Position numbers and translations under genes: made by a program. Below, in pieces: positions 8,154-16,690 of a DNA stretch of 64,000 nt (position 1 is the stretch's first letter; every line of letters starts with the position of its first letter). The notes beneath the pieces were generated by a model. The model was given only the letters and a program-made list of their open reading frames with translations, did no database searches and had not been told where the DNA came from. Origin of the DNA: Halomonas sp. SpR8. GTDB lineage: Bacteria; Pseudomonadota; Gammaproteobacteria; Pseudomonadales; Halomonadaceae. The stretch lies in assembly GCF_031010195.1 (NCBI RefSeq), contig NZ_JAUAMC010000008.1, positions 186,001 to 250,000 of the forward strand, given 5' to 3'.

Positions 8154-9751
8154 GAGGCGCTCTCCTGCTGCGCCAAGTCACGCAGCCGCCCCTTGAGAAT
8201 TTTGCCACTGGCGGTGGAAGGCAGCGTATCCATTAAAACAATTTGAGTGGGTCGCTTGTAAGGCGCCAGTCGCTCAGCAATAAACGTTTTAAGCTCCGCC
8301 AGATCTACCTCAACGCCCGGCTCGCACTGCACAAAGGCCACTACTTCCTCATTCCCGGCGATTTGACGCCCTACCACGGCGGTAAGCGTGACGGCAGGGT
8401 GCTCGTTGATCACCGCTTCCACGTCAGGTGGGTAGATATTGAAGCCCGAACGGATTATCAGCTCTTTGCTACGCCCCACGATATACAGTTGGTCAGCGTG
8501 ATCGAGTTTGGCAATGTCACCCGTATTGAGCCAACCATCTGCCGTCAGCGTGGTACGGGTGGCTTCCGGTTGGCGAAAGTAGCCTTTCATTACATTGGGA
8601 CCACGGACCCACAGTTCACCCACTTCTTCACCGGGCGGCTCGGAAGTGCCGCTATCGCTCAGCGGCTCCAAGCGATACTCGAGCAGGGGGAGCACGCGGC
8701 CAACGGTGCTGTTGGCATGGCGATCATTAATACGGGTTTGGCTAATGGTGGGACTCGCCTCGGTTAATCCATAGCCATTGTGTAGCGTCAGGCCAAAGAC
8801 TGCTTCCACCCGTACTTTGGTGTCGCTGTCTAACGGCGAACCACCCGCAGACATGTAAATCAGACCGGGCGCTTCGAGGGTGCGCTGCTCGCGCTTCAAG
8901 AACTCTAACGCCCGGGCATACATCGCAGGCACGCCCTGGAGCACGGTAATACGTTCCTGCTTTAGCGTATCCAGCATATGCCCGGCATCAAAACGCGGCA
9001 CGGTATACAGGCAGGCACCGTTATACAGCGATCCCATGCACACAGAAGAGAGGCCAAACACATGAGACATGGGCAGTACGCCATATACTCGCTGCCCTTC
9101 GCTTAAATGGCGCATGCCCCCGGAGATCGAGGCGATATAGAGAATGCCGCGATGGGTCAGCATGACGCCTTTAGGCGTGCCGGTAGTGCCCGAAGTATAG
9201 ATCATTGCGGCCACCTGCTCGGCACCGCTGGCATAGACCGGCTCGGGCTCACTGGCGTATAGAGGTGAAATCGCCAACCCACCCAACTGAGGGTGCTGAT
9301 AGCGGTCGGCGGCGTGGCGCTCGGCGTGCTGGCACGCCTCTGGCGACGCATCGCAGGTATAGAACACTCGCCGGGGCAGGCAGTTGCCCTGAATCAGATC
9401 GACTTCCTGGGCAGACAACCGCGAGTTCACAATCGCCACCCAGACATCCATTTCGCTGGCGGCGAGCAGCAACACAATCAGGGCGCGACAGTTTTCGCCT
9501 ACCGTCATAATCCGGTCACCGGGGCGAATATCCAACGTACTTAACCAATCACAGGCGGCGTGTATTGCTTCACCCAGTTCCGCATAGCTCCAACGCACAC
9601 TGCCATCTACGATGGCGGGTTGGTCGCCAAGGCGCTTAGCGTTTTCAAGCACGCGGGTGCTAAGCCGCTCGGGGAGCTCAGCCACGAGCTCGCTGGCGAG
9701 ACGCCCAAAAATATTTTCGTCCGGCGCTTGGTAAGGTACCGACAAAGCCAT
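8150..9751 (-). CDS. acyl-CoA synthetase (AMP-dependent ligase)
   Basis: A 533-residue class I adenylate-forming enzyme, which activates a carboxylic acid to acyl-AMP and then acyl-CoA. The phosphate-binding P-loop IYTSGTTGTPKG is near 184-195, the YGLTEAS motif near 323-329, the GWLNTGDIA hinge-side motif near 404-412, and the catalytic lysine lies in TASGKILKGR near the C-terminus. No membrane segment or signal is evident. GGAGGCG precedes the ATG, which overlaps the dehydrogenase stop by one base (TAATG). The neighbours point to a medium-chain, dicarboxylic or aromatic acid, but the specificity cannot be read directly. Confidence 0.88.
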   Translation of the reverse strand: MALSVPYQAPDENIFGRLASELVAELPERLSTRVLENAKRLGDQPAIVDGSVRWSYAELGEAIHAACDWLSTLDIRPGDRIMTVGENCRALIVLLLAASEMDVWVAIVNSRLSAQEVDLIQGNCLPRRVFYTCDASPEACQHAERHAADRYQHPQLGGLAISPLYASEPEPVYASGAEQVAAMIYTSGTTGTPKGVMLTHRGILYIASISGGMRHLSEGQRVYGVLPMSHVFGLSSVCMGSLYNGACLYTVPRFDAGHMLDTLKQERITVLQGVPAMYARALEFLKREQRTLEAPGLIYMSAGGSPLDSDTKVRVEAVFGLTLHNGYGLTEASPTISQTRINDRHANSTVGRVLPLLEYRLEPLSDSGTSEPPGEEVGELWVRGPNVMKGYFRQPEATRTTLTADGWLNTGDIAKLDHADQLYIVGRSKELIIRSGFNIYPPDVEAVINEHPAVTLTAVVGRQIAGNEEVVAFVQCEPGVEVDLAELKTFIAERLAPYKRPTQIVLMDTLPSTASGKILKGRLRDLAQQESAS

Positions 9752-10902
9752 TAGGACGCCTCCCGCACCATATTCCTGGCAATCACGATTTGCTGAATTT
9801 GAGTCGTACCTTCGTAAATACGGAATAGCCGTACATCACGGTAGAAGCGCTCCACCGCGTACTCAGACATATAGCCCGCGCCGCCGTGAACCTGCACCGC
9901 GCGATCGGCCACTCGGCCAACCATCTCTGCACAAAACAGCTTGCAGCAGGAGGCCAGCGTCGAAACGTTTTCGCCGTCATCTTTGCGCCGCGCGGCATCC
10001 ATTACCATGGTTTTACCGGCATAGGCTTCGGTTTTGCTATCCGCCAGCATGGCTTGAATCAGTTGGTGTTCGGCAAGCGCAGCGCCAAACTGTTTGCGCT
10101 CCATGGTGTAGCGCAAGGACTCTTCGACTAAGCGTTCAGCAACACCAACGCAGACCGCAGAAATGTGCAACCGCCCGCGATCCAGCACCTTCATGGCGGT
10201 CTTAAACCCCTGCCCCTCTTGACCACCAATAATGTTGACGGCAGGCACCCGGCAATTATCGAAAATAATATCGCAGGTGTGAGCACCCTTCTGGCCCATC
10301 TTGTTATCCGCCGGGCCGCGCACTAAACCCGGGGTATCACCTTCGACAATAAACGCGGAGATGCCGCCGGCGCCTTTATTATTGGTATCAGTGCGCGCCA
10401 TCACGGTAAACAGATCAGCTTCAGGGCCATTGGTGATATAGCGTTTGGTGCCGTTCAAAATATAGTGGTCGCCATCGCGCACCGCCGTCGTCCGCAGGCT
10501 GGCCGCATCGGAGCCTGAATCGGGCTCGGTCAAACAGAACGAGCTGAGAATTTCCCCCGTTGCCAAACGCGGCACATACTTGGCTTTCTGCTCGTCGGTG
10601 CCATCAATCAAGATACCTTGGGCACCGATACCGTTATTAGTGCCGAATACCGAGCGAAAGGCGGGCGACGTTTTGCCAATCTCCATCGCCACCAGCGCTT
10701 CCTCCTCCATGGTCAACCCCAGGCCGCCGTACTCTTCAGGAATCGAAAGCCCAAACAGGCCCATCTCTTTCATTTCGGCAAGAATTTCCGGTGGTACTGC
10801 ATCCTCTTCGGCTAGGCGTGCCTCATTGGGGATTAGGCGTTCACGGACAAAACGGCCGATGGTATCGACAAGCTGATTGATTAATTCGGGATCTCGGATC
10901 AT
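9751..10902 (-). CDS. acyl-CoA dehydrogenase
   Basis: A 383-residue acyl-CoA dehydrogenase. It has FCLTEPDSGSDAASLRTTAV (near 122-141) for FAD and substrate binding, NGTKRYITNGPEADLF in the middle domain, RKQFGAALAEHQLIQAMLAD, and the C-terminal IYEGTTQIQQIVIARNMV, where the EGT glutamate fits the catalytic base of short/medium-chain enzymes. Electrons go to EtfAB. I place the start at 10902 because AGGAG stands 6 bp before that ATG; an in-frame codon at 10920 has no such site. It is the first gene of the coupled ligase-thioesterase-membrane protein operon and divides a 205-bp promoter region with the PaaH-like gene. Confidence 0.9.
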   Translation of the reverse strand: MIRDPELINQLVDTIGRFVRERLIPNEARLAEEDAVPPEILAEMKEMGLFGLSIPEEYGGLGLTMEEEALVAMEIGKTSPAFRSVFGTNNGIGAQGILIDGTDEQKAKYVPRLATGEILSSFCLTEPDSGSDAASLRTTAVRDGDHYILNGTKRYITNGPEADLFTVMARTDTNNKGAGGISAFIVEGDTPGLVRGPADNKMGQKGAHTCDIIFDNCRVPAVNIIGGQEGQGFKTAMKVLDRGRLHISAVCVGVAERLVEESLRYTMERKQFGAALAEHQLIQAMLADSKTEAYAGKTMVMDAARRKDDGENVSTLASCCKLFCAEMVGRVADRAVQVHGGAGYMSEYAVERFYRDVRLFRIYEGTTQIQQIVIARNMVREAS

Positions 10903-10966
10903 GACGGCTCCTGGTGGCAACGGTTTTTATGATTAGTGTTAGCGCTGAGCGTGGACAGTACGCATG

Positions 10967-10981
10967 TTCTGCATAGCAAAA
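10967..10981. promoter_or_regulatory. 15-bp dyad operator candidate, left copy
   Basis: TTCTGCATAGCAAAA matches the shared pattern TTCTGCAWWGCRAAA at every position. It is centred at 10974, 65 bp before the ATG of the minus-strand dehydrogenase. Confidence 0.55.
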
Positions 10982-10997
10982 CCATAGTCCACTATTC

Positions 10998-11026
10998 TTG
11001 TCAGGCACTTTTGCATAGCCTAGGAT
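10998..11026 (+). promoter_or_regulatory. candidate sigma-70 promoter of the PaaH-like gene
   Basis: TTGTCA (10998-11003), a 17-bp spacer and TAGGAT (11021-11026) face the plus-strand gene. The spacer contains the weaker middle dyad, so a bound regulator would block polymerase. Confidence 0.45.
11009..11023. promoter_or_regulatory. weaker dyad copy between the left and right operator candidates
   Basis: Only one half-site (TTTTGCATAGC) is well conserved. Its centre at 11016 is 42 bp from the left copy and 41 bp from the right copy, about four helical turns each. Confidence 0.35.
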
Positions 11027-11049
11027 GACAGTCAATAATTGGAATTCTA

Positions 11050-11064
11050 TTTTGCAATGCAGAA
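11050..11064. promoter_or_regulatory. 15-bp dyad operator candidate, right copy
   Basis: TTTTGCAATGCAGAA is the reverse complement of a full match to TTCTGCAWWGCRAAA. It lies 43 bp before the PaaH-like ATG, just downstream of the promoter candidate. Confidence 0.55.
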
Positions 11065-11107
11065 TCAAAACACCAAATAGCACCCATTTGCAGAGAGGAC
11101 TTAGCGC

Positions 11108-12631
11108 ATGGCTAGCGAATCAACACCTTCCCCTTTTAACACGCTTGGTATCGTCGGCACCGGCGCTATGGGGCGTGGCATCGCGCAGTTGGCTGCTCAG
11201 GCAGGTCTAGACGTCATGCTGTTCGACGTTAAAGAGGGTGCCGTACAAGAAGCTAAAACCTTTATTAATGGCCTATGGCAGAGAAGTGCCGAAAAGCAGC
11301 GCATTAGTGAGGACCAGGCTCAGCAGTACAGTGAACGGTTGATCGAAACAAGCGAGCTCGCCGCGCTGGCCCCTTGCGACATAATCGTCGAAGCGATTGT
11401 TGAGAAGCTAGAGGCCAAGCAGGGTCTGTTCAGCGACTTAGAAGACATCATCAGCCAACAAGCGGTATTAGCGACCAATACATCATCGCTATCTGTCACA
11501 GCGATTGCCGCCGCCTGCCAGCACCCGGAGCGGGTTATCGGCTTTCACTTCTTTAACCCCGTACCGCTGATGAAAATTGCCGAGGTCATCCCTGGCCTAC
11601 GTACCGCCGAAGAGGTGACCCAGCAGGTGAATGCCCTGGGCGATGCCATGGGCCACTTCACCGCTCAGGCCACCGATACGCCGGGATTTCTGGTCAACCA
11701 TGCCGGACGCGCCTTCGGCACCGAAGCGCTGCGAATTTTAGGTGAAAACGTCACTGACCCAGCCACCATTGACCGCATTATGGTTGATCAGGGCGGGTTC
11801 AGGATGGGCCCCTTTACCCTGCTTGATCTGACCGGGCTCGATGTTTCCCACGCGGTGATGGAGTCGGTTTATCACCAGTATTATGAAGAGGCGCGTTTTC
11901 GCCCATCCCCACTGACCCGGCAACGCTTGGCTGCAGGCTTGCTGGGGCGTAAAACCGGCGAAGGCTTTTACCGCTATGTGGAAGGCAGGCAACAAATGCC
12001 GGGTGAGCCGACTATCGCTGCGGTGTCTGCTTGCCCGGTGTGGATCAGCCAAGACGACCCCGAATCCGCCGCATCGCTCACTGAACTAGTCAGCACGGCG
12101 GGCTGGCCATTAGAGAGCGGCACACAACCAACTGGGCAAGCGCTCTGCCTGCTGACGCCTTTTGGCGAAGACGCCACCAGCTGCGCGCTGCGCCAGGGGT
12201 TAGACGCCAAACAGTGCGTGGCCGTGGATATGCTCGCGGGGCTCGGTAAACGCCGCAGCCTAATGACGACACCGCTAACCCAACACACGTTTATTCAAGC
12301 AGCGCAAAGCCTACTCAATCAAGACGGCACGCCGGTGAGCACCCTTCAGGACAGTAATGGCTTTGTGCTTCAGCGCATTACTGCGTGCATCGTTAATGTC
12401 GGCGCTGATATTGCCCAGCAGGGCGTTGCGGAACCCGCCACTATTGACCGCGCGGTTGAGCTTGGCTTGGGCTACCCGTTTGGGCCCTTGCGCATGGGCG
12501 ATCACTACGGTGCAGCACGCATTATGACGATACTTAATAACCTGCTAGAGGCCACCGGTGACCCGCGCTATCGACCCAGCCCCTGGCTGCGCCGCCGCGC
12601 CGCGCTAAACGTATCGCTCACCACCGCTTAA
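11108..12631 (+). CDS. 3-hydroxyacyl-CoA dehydrogenase, PaaH/DcaH-like
   Basis: A 507-residue NAD-dependent 3-hydroxyacyl-CoA dehydrogenase. The Rossmann nucleotide motif GIVGTGAMGRGIAQLAAQAG is near 14-33, and VIGFHFFNPVPLMKIAEVI (near 144-162) carries the catalytic histidine. A first C-terminal domain follows (DTPGFLVNHAGRAFG to KTGEGFYRY), and a second runs from about 300 to 507 (GLGYPFGPLRMGD). This two-domain tail is typical of PaaH/PaaC and DcaH proteins of phenylacetate and dicarboxylate degradation. It makes 3-oxoacyl-CoA, the substrate of the thiolase 29 bp downstream. Expression is probably controlled by the phased dyads upstream. Confidence 0.88.
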   Translation: MASESTPSPFNTLGIVGTGAMGRGIAQLAAQAGLDVMLFDVKEGAVQEAKTFINGLWQRSAEKQRISEDQAQQYSERLIETSELAALAPCDIIVEAIVEKLEAKQGLFSDLEDIISQQAVLATNTSSLSVTAIAAACQHPERVIGFHFFNPVPLMKIAEVIPGLRTAEEVTQQVNALGDAMGHFTAQATDTPGFLVNHAGRAFGTEALRILGENVTDPATIDRIMVDQGGFRMGPFTLLDLTGLDVSHAVMESVYHQYYEEARFRPSPLTRQRLAAGLLGRKTGEGFYRYVEGRQQMPGEPTIAAVSACPVWISQDDPESAASLTELVSTAGWPLESGTQPTGQALCLLTPFGEDATSCALRQGLDAKQCVAVDMLAGLGKRRSLMTTPLTQHTFIQAAQSLLNQDGTPVSTLQDSNGFVLQRITACIVNVGADIAQQGVAEPATIDRAVELGLGYPFGPLRMGDHYGAARIMTILNNLLEATGDPRYRPSPWLRRRAALNVSLTTA

Positions 12632-12660
12632 CGCTTACACCAATAACAAGGAGCACCATC

Positions 12661-13869
12661 ATGCAAGACGCCTATATTTACGACGGCATCCGCACCCCTT
12701 TTGGTCGCCACGGCGGCAGCTTGGCGGCCATTCGGCCCGATGAACTGCTGGGTCTGACCCTCAAAACGTTGGTAGCCCGCAACCCTTTCACGCCAGAAAG
12801 CTATGAAGAGGTGCTGGCAGGCTGTACCAACCAGGCAGGCGAGGATTCACGTAACGTGGCCCGCCACGGGGCGCTACTCGCTGGCCTTCCCATTGAGGTC
12901 GCTGGGCAAACCGTCAACCGTCTTTGCGGCAGCGGCTTAGCAGCGATGATGGATGCCGCCCGTGCAGCACGGCTGGGCGAAGGCGAGCTGTTTTTAGCCG
13001 GTGGCGTAGAGTCTATGTCCCGTGCGCCCTATGTTCTGGGCAAGGCGGACTCCCCGTTTGCGCGTAATCAACCGATGTACGATACGGTAATCGGCTTGCG
13101 CTTTCCCAACCCCAGAATTGGTAAGGAGTACGGTAGTCACAGCATGCCGGAAACCGCTGATAACATTGCCCATGATCTCAACATTGGCCGTGATGCCAGT
13201 GATGCCTTTGCCGCCCGCTCCCAGGCGCGCTATGCGAAATCGCTTGCCGCTGGTTTCTACGACGGCGAGATGTTTGGCGTTGAGGTGCCCCAAGGGCGCA
13301 AACAGCCGCCGCTATTAGTGGATAAAGACGAGCATCCACGCCCACAAAGTACTGAAGATAAGCTTGCAACCCTAGGCGCACTGTTTGAGGGCGGCGTGGT
13401 GACCGCAGGCAACGCCTCAGGTCTTAACGATGGCGCCGCTGCCCTCATTGTCGGAACTAAGGCTGCCGGTGAGCGTGTCGGCTTAACGCCGCGTGCGCGT
13501 ATTGTCGCCAGCGCTGTTGCCGGTGTGGCTCCGCGCGTGATGGGCTTAGGCCCGGTGCCCGCCTCGCAAAAGGCACTGGCGCGCGCAGGTCTTACGCTTG
13601 AGCAAATGGATGTGTTCGAAATTAACGAGGCGTTTGCCGTGCAGGTGCTTGGCTGCGTTCAGCAGTTAGGGCTTTCCGCTGACGACTCGCGTTTAAACGT
13701 TAATGGCGGCGCGATTGCTATTGGTCACCCCTTAGGAGCCTCCGGCGCACGCTTAGCGCTGACGGCCCTACGCCAACTTGAAGCTAGTGGTGGCCACTAT
13801 GCATTAGTCACCATGTGTATCGGTGTCGGTCAGGGTATCGCCACCATTATCGAGCGTCTGGACGGCTGA
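12661..13869 (+). CDS. thiolase, 3-oxoadipyl-CoA thiolase-like (PaaJ/PcaF/DcaF group)
   Basis: A 402-residue degradative thiolase. The nucleophilic cysteine is Cys89 in NRLCGSGL; the C-terminal active site has EINEAFAVQ, GHPLGASGARLAL and CIGVGQG, giving the catalytic His and second Cys. The start, with AYIYDGIRTPFGRHGGSLA, and the phrases ESMSRAPYVLGKA and VTAGNASGLNDGAAALI closely follow the PcaF/PaaJ subgroup, which cleaves 3-oxoadipyl-CoA to succinyl-CoA and acetyl-CoA. The subgroup assignment is by memory of family wording. An AAGGAG site precedes the ATG. It forms an operon with the PaaH-like gene. Confidence 0.85.
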   Translation: MQDAYIYDGIRTPFGRHGGSLAAIRPDELLGLTLKTLVARNPFTPESYEEVLAGCTNQAGEDSRNVARHGALLAGLPIEVAGQTVNRLCGSGLAAMMDAARAARLGEGELFLAGGVESMSRAPYVLGKADSPFARNQPMYDTVIGLRFPNPRIGKEYGSHSMPETADNIAHDLNIGRDASDAFAARSQARYAKSLAAGFYDGEMFGVEVPQGRKQPPLLVDKDEHPRPQSTEDKLATLGALFEGGVVTAGNASGLNDGAAALIVGTKAAGERVGLTPRARIVASAVAGVAPRVMGLGPVPASQKALARAGLTLEQMDVFEINEAFAVQVLGCVQQLGLSADDSRLNVNGGAIAIGHPLGASGARLALTALRQLEASGGHYALVTMCIGVGQGIATIIERLDG

Positions 13870-13972
13870 GTTCATTTTACAACCGACGCCAATCCGTTGA
13901 TGGGCATGAAAGCTGCACCAAAGTAGATATGCGATACTGGGCACCATAAACCACTTATTGTTGGAATAATGA

Positions 13973-14800
13973 ATGCAACCCACCGACACTGATGCTGACG
14001 ACCCGCAGCTGCCTGGAAAAGATCGAAATTTTGTGACCGCGCTGGCGCGCGGTTTAGAATTGCTGCGCGCGTTTGGCGCAGGTGAAGAGTATTTAGGCAA
14101 TGCCGAACTCTCTAACCGTACGCGCATACCCCGCCCGACGGTGTCACGGTTAACCTACACCCTCACCCAGCTGGGTTATTTGCAGCACAATACCCACCTA
14201 GAGAAATATCGTCTTGGCCCTGGCGTGTTGGCGCTGGGGTATCGCTTTCTCGCCAATATGGGTATTCGCGAAATCGCCCGCCCGCATCTGCAGAAATTCG
14301 CCGATGCCACCGACTGCAACGTTAGCCTGGGCGGTGCCGACCGCAGTGATATGGTTTATCTGGAAACCTGCCACGGTCACGGTCCACTCATTATTCGCTT
14401 GGATACCGGCTCCCGCCTACCCATTGCCACGTCCGCCATTGGTCGCGCCTGGCTATGCGGCTTACCAGGCGAACGCCGCCAGCAGGTGCTGCAAGAATTG
14501 GCAACCGAATATGGTGACGATTGGCCGCAGTACGAGGCAGGCATTCAGCAAAGTCTTAAAGACTATGCCCAGTATGGTTTTTGTCTTTCAGAGCAGGACT
14601 GGCAGCGCGATATTAGCGCAGTCGCCATGCCACTGATTTTGGAAGATGGAGCCGAGGTCATGGCCATTAACTGCGGCGGTTCCAGCCTGCGTTTGGATCA
14701 TGATCGGCTGGTCAATAACCTTGGCCCGCGCTTGAAAGAGGTAGCGGAACACATCCGGCAGGAGCTAGCGCCCCGACCTCGGTACCGCGCTGTTAGGTAA
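13973..14800 (+). CDS. IclR-family transcriptional regulator
   Basis: A 275-residue IclR-type regulator. The winged helix lies near 18-75 (ALARGLELLRAFG, then NAELSNRTRIPRPTVSRLTY) and the effector domain follows from about 90, with VYLETCHGHGPLIIRLD and a conserved SAIGRAWLCGLP segment. The family includes PcaR, PobR, PcaU and DcaS, which respond to aromatic or dicarboxylic acid intermediates. It follows the thiolase by 103 bp and is the most likely local controller of this cluster. The operator is not proven; the 15-bp dyads upstream of the catabolic genes are the best candidates. Its 3' end overlaps the convergent kinase gene by 8 bp. Confidence 0.88.
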   Translation: MQPTDTDADDPQLPGKDRNFVTALARGLELLRAFGAGEEYLGNAELSNRTRIPRPTVSRLTYTLTQLGYLQHNTHLEKYRLGPGVLALGYRFLANMGIREIARPHLQKFADATDCNVSLGGADRSDMVYLETCHGHGPLIIRLDTGSRLPIATSAIGRAWLCGLPGERRQQVLQELATEYGDDWPQYEAGIQQSLKDYAQYGFCLSEQDWQRDISAVAMPLILEDGAEVMAINCGGSSLRLDHDRLVNNLGPRLKEVAEHIRQELAPRPRYRAVR

Positions 14801-16652
14801 CATCTCGGCTCGCAGCGCGTTTAATATACTCCCGCGGGTCACGGGGGTAATAACGCTCTGGCTGGTTTTCCAAGTGTGTAAAGTAGCGGGTGTCTTTATA
14901 GGGCATTTTCATGTAACCCGAGACGCCCAGGCCCTCTATTTGATCTACCGAGGCGAGAATGCGCGCCAGCAGCGTGCGGAACTCGCCCTCTCGAGCGGGA
15001 TCCAGCAGTCGGTAGTAGCTGTGTATTTTGAGGTGCTGAGGCAGCGCCTCGAAAATGATCATACCGGTGTGATGGATATCGTTTAGCTGCTTGAGTGCCC
15101 GCATAATGGCCTCTGGAAGGATGAGTAACTCTTCCGGGTCGGGTCCATCTTCAAAATAGCTATGCTGACGGGTGCGGTCTTCAAGCTCCGGCACGGCGCT
15201 CAGCTCGTAGCCGATGGCCATGCTGGGTTCGCTGATAAATGCCTCCTCAACAGAAGCGCGCTCCAAATGCAGTGTTTGGCGAGCGTTGAACAGGCAACTT
15301 TTAAACACGCCCTTACGGTGAATCGCCCGCGCCAGATGCACCATATTATTAACCGCTTCGATAAAGGCGGGCTTGAGCGCCGGGTCATGCAGGTTTAGCG
15401 ACGAGTCGATATACACCCCTTCCCGCTCCCAGCGTACCGCCAAGCCCCCCACCACTGGATACTTGCCCAATCGGCTGACCGATGCCAGGAAGGCTTTTTC
15501 TGTTTCGCCCATGCCCTGCATAAACTGCTTGTAGTAGCGGTCTAACTGGACATCGTTGACATCATTAAGGGTTTCTTGGGCATTCGCCTCACGTAGAAAC
15601 GCCTTGCGTGAGCTATACACCACGGTATCGATTTCCTGCAGAGCTGGGCGGCCCCATACCGGCACTAGCGGCAATTGCACGCCGCTCGGTAGATCAATCA
15701 TCACCACTCTGGCCATTTTGGGCATCGCGTGCAGAAAGTAGTCGCCGGCGGTGCGCCGCACCTGGGGGTCTGGATCAAGCATGCCATCCAGGGTGCGGGC
15801 AAACTCCATGGGTAAACCCAGCGAGCTGGCGGGAATAGCCCGATGGCCAAAACGACAGGACTGCGCCGATGCCAGCGCATACAGCGTGCCCGCCACGCCC
15901 TGCTCGTCAAAACGCGGGGATGACAGCGCGCCGTTTAACTGCTCTTCGCCGATAAAGTAGACATCGCCCAAGCGGGCGTTAGTTTGCTGCAGGTTGTTCG
16001 ACATCAGCTCCATTACATTGGCACCGACAAACTGCAGTTGGGCATCGAGCTGTGCAAATACCGAAGAGCCCCAATCGATTAATGCAATGGACTCGTGCTT
16101 AGGGTCAAAGACTAAATTGGAGGGTTTAATATCGCCGTGCACCACTGGCCGCGACAGGGGGCCTGACTCACGGCGTAGCGCGATCAATATATCAGCCAAC
16201 TGCTCCGCGATACGCATAATCAAGCGCGGTGATAGACGACCCTGTTTAAGCGATACCTGCTCTAAATTCCAGCCGGGGGCGCGCTCCATCACCAGAATGG
16301 ATTGTCCCCGAGAGCGCTGGTAGGCAATTAAACCAGGAATTCGCGGATGCGAAACCTGGTCGAGCATAAACGCCTCTTCTTCGAGGCGCTCCTGCAAATG
16401 GACGGGTAACGTAATACGCGAAAACTTAAACACGTAGTGGGCGGTCGTGCCCTGATGAGGCGCGCTGCCTGCAAATACAAAGCCGTAAGCCCCCTTTCCG
16501 ATTAATTCGATGCCTTGATAGCCCAACTGGGTGAGCTGTGCCTGGCACAGCGCCACCCAGTCTTTAAGCTTACGGGCATCGTGATGACTCAGCAGGTAGA
16601 CCGACTGCTCTTCGGGTATATAAAACTGCTGGAGCGGCGCCTGAGACATCAT
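14793..16652 (-). CDS. Hanks-type serine/threonine protein kinase
   Basis: A 619-residue soluble protein whose first half is a protein kinase domain. The glycine loop is GKGAYG (52-57), the ATP-binding lysine is Lys76 in VFKFSR, the catalytic loop is HGDIKPSN (172-179) and the metal-binding Asp193 lies in DWG, replacing the usual DFG. The HGD loop lacks the arginine of RD kinases, so activation-loop control may differ. There are no membrane segments or PASTA repeats. The second half (about 300-619) is of unknown fold. It starts 38 bp after the E2 gene and probably belongs to the bkd transcript, so the oxoacid dehydrogenase is a possible target. Confidence 0.8.
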   Translation of the reverse strand: MMSQAPLQQFYIPEEQSVYLLSHHDARKLKDWVALCQAQLTQLGYQGIELIGKGAYGFVFAGSAPHQGTTAHYVFKFSRITLPVHLQERLEEEAFMLDQVSHPRIPGLIAYQRSRGQSILVMERAPGWNLEQVSLKQGRLSPRLIMRIAEQLADILIALRRESGPLSRPVVHGDIKPSNLVFDPKHESIALIDWGSSVFAQLDAQLQFVGANVMELMSNNLQQTNARLGDVYFIGEEQLNGALSSPRFDEQGVAGTLYALASAQSCRFGHRAIPASSLGLPMEFARTLDGMLDPDPQVRRTAGDYFLHAMPKMARVVMIDLPSGVQLPLVPVWGRPALQEIDTVVYSSRKAFLREANAQETLNDVNDVQLDRYYKQFMQGMGETEKAFLASVSRLGKYPVVGGLAVRWEREGVYIDSSLNLHDPALKPAFIEAVNNMVHLARAIHRKGVFKSCLFNARQTLHLERASVEEAFISEPSMAIGYELSAVPELEDRTRQHSYFEDGPDPEELLILPEAIMRALKQLNDIHHTGMIIFEALPQHLKIHSYYRLLDPAREGEFRTLLARILASVDQIEGLGVSGYMKMPYKDTRYFTHLENQPERYYPRDPREYIKRAASRDVT

Positions 16653-16690
16653 CTAGTTTCCAACGGCTTTTTCAAAGGCCTTTCTGAGGG

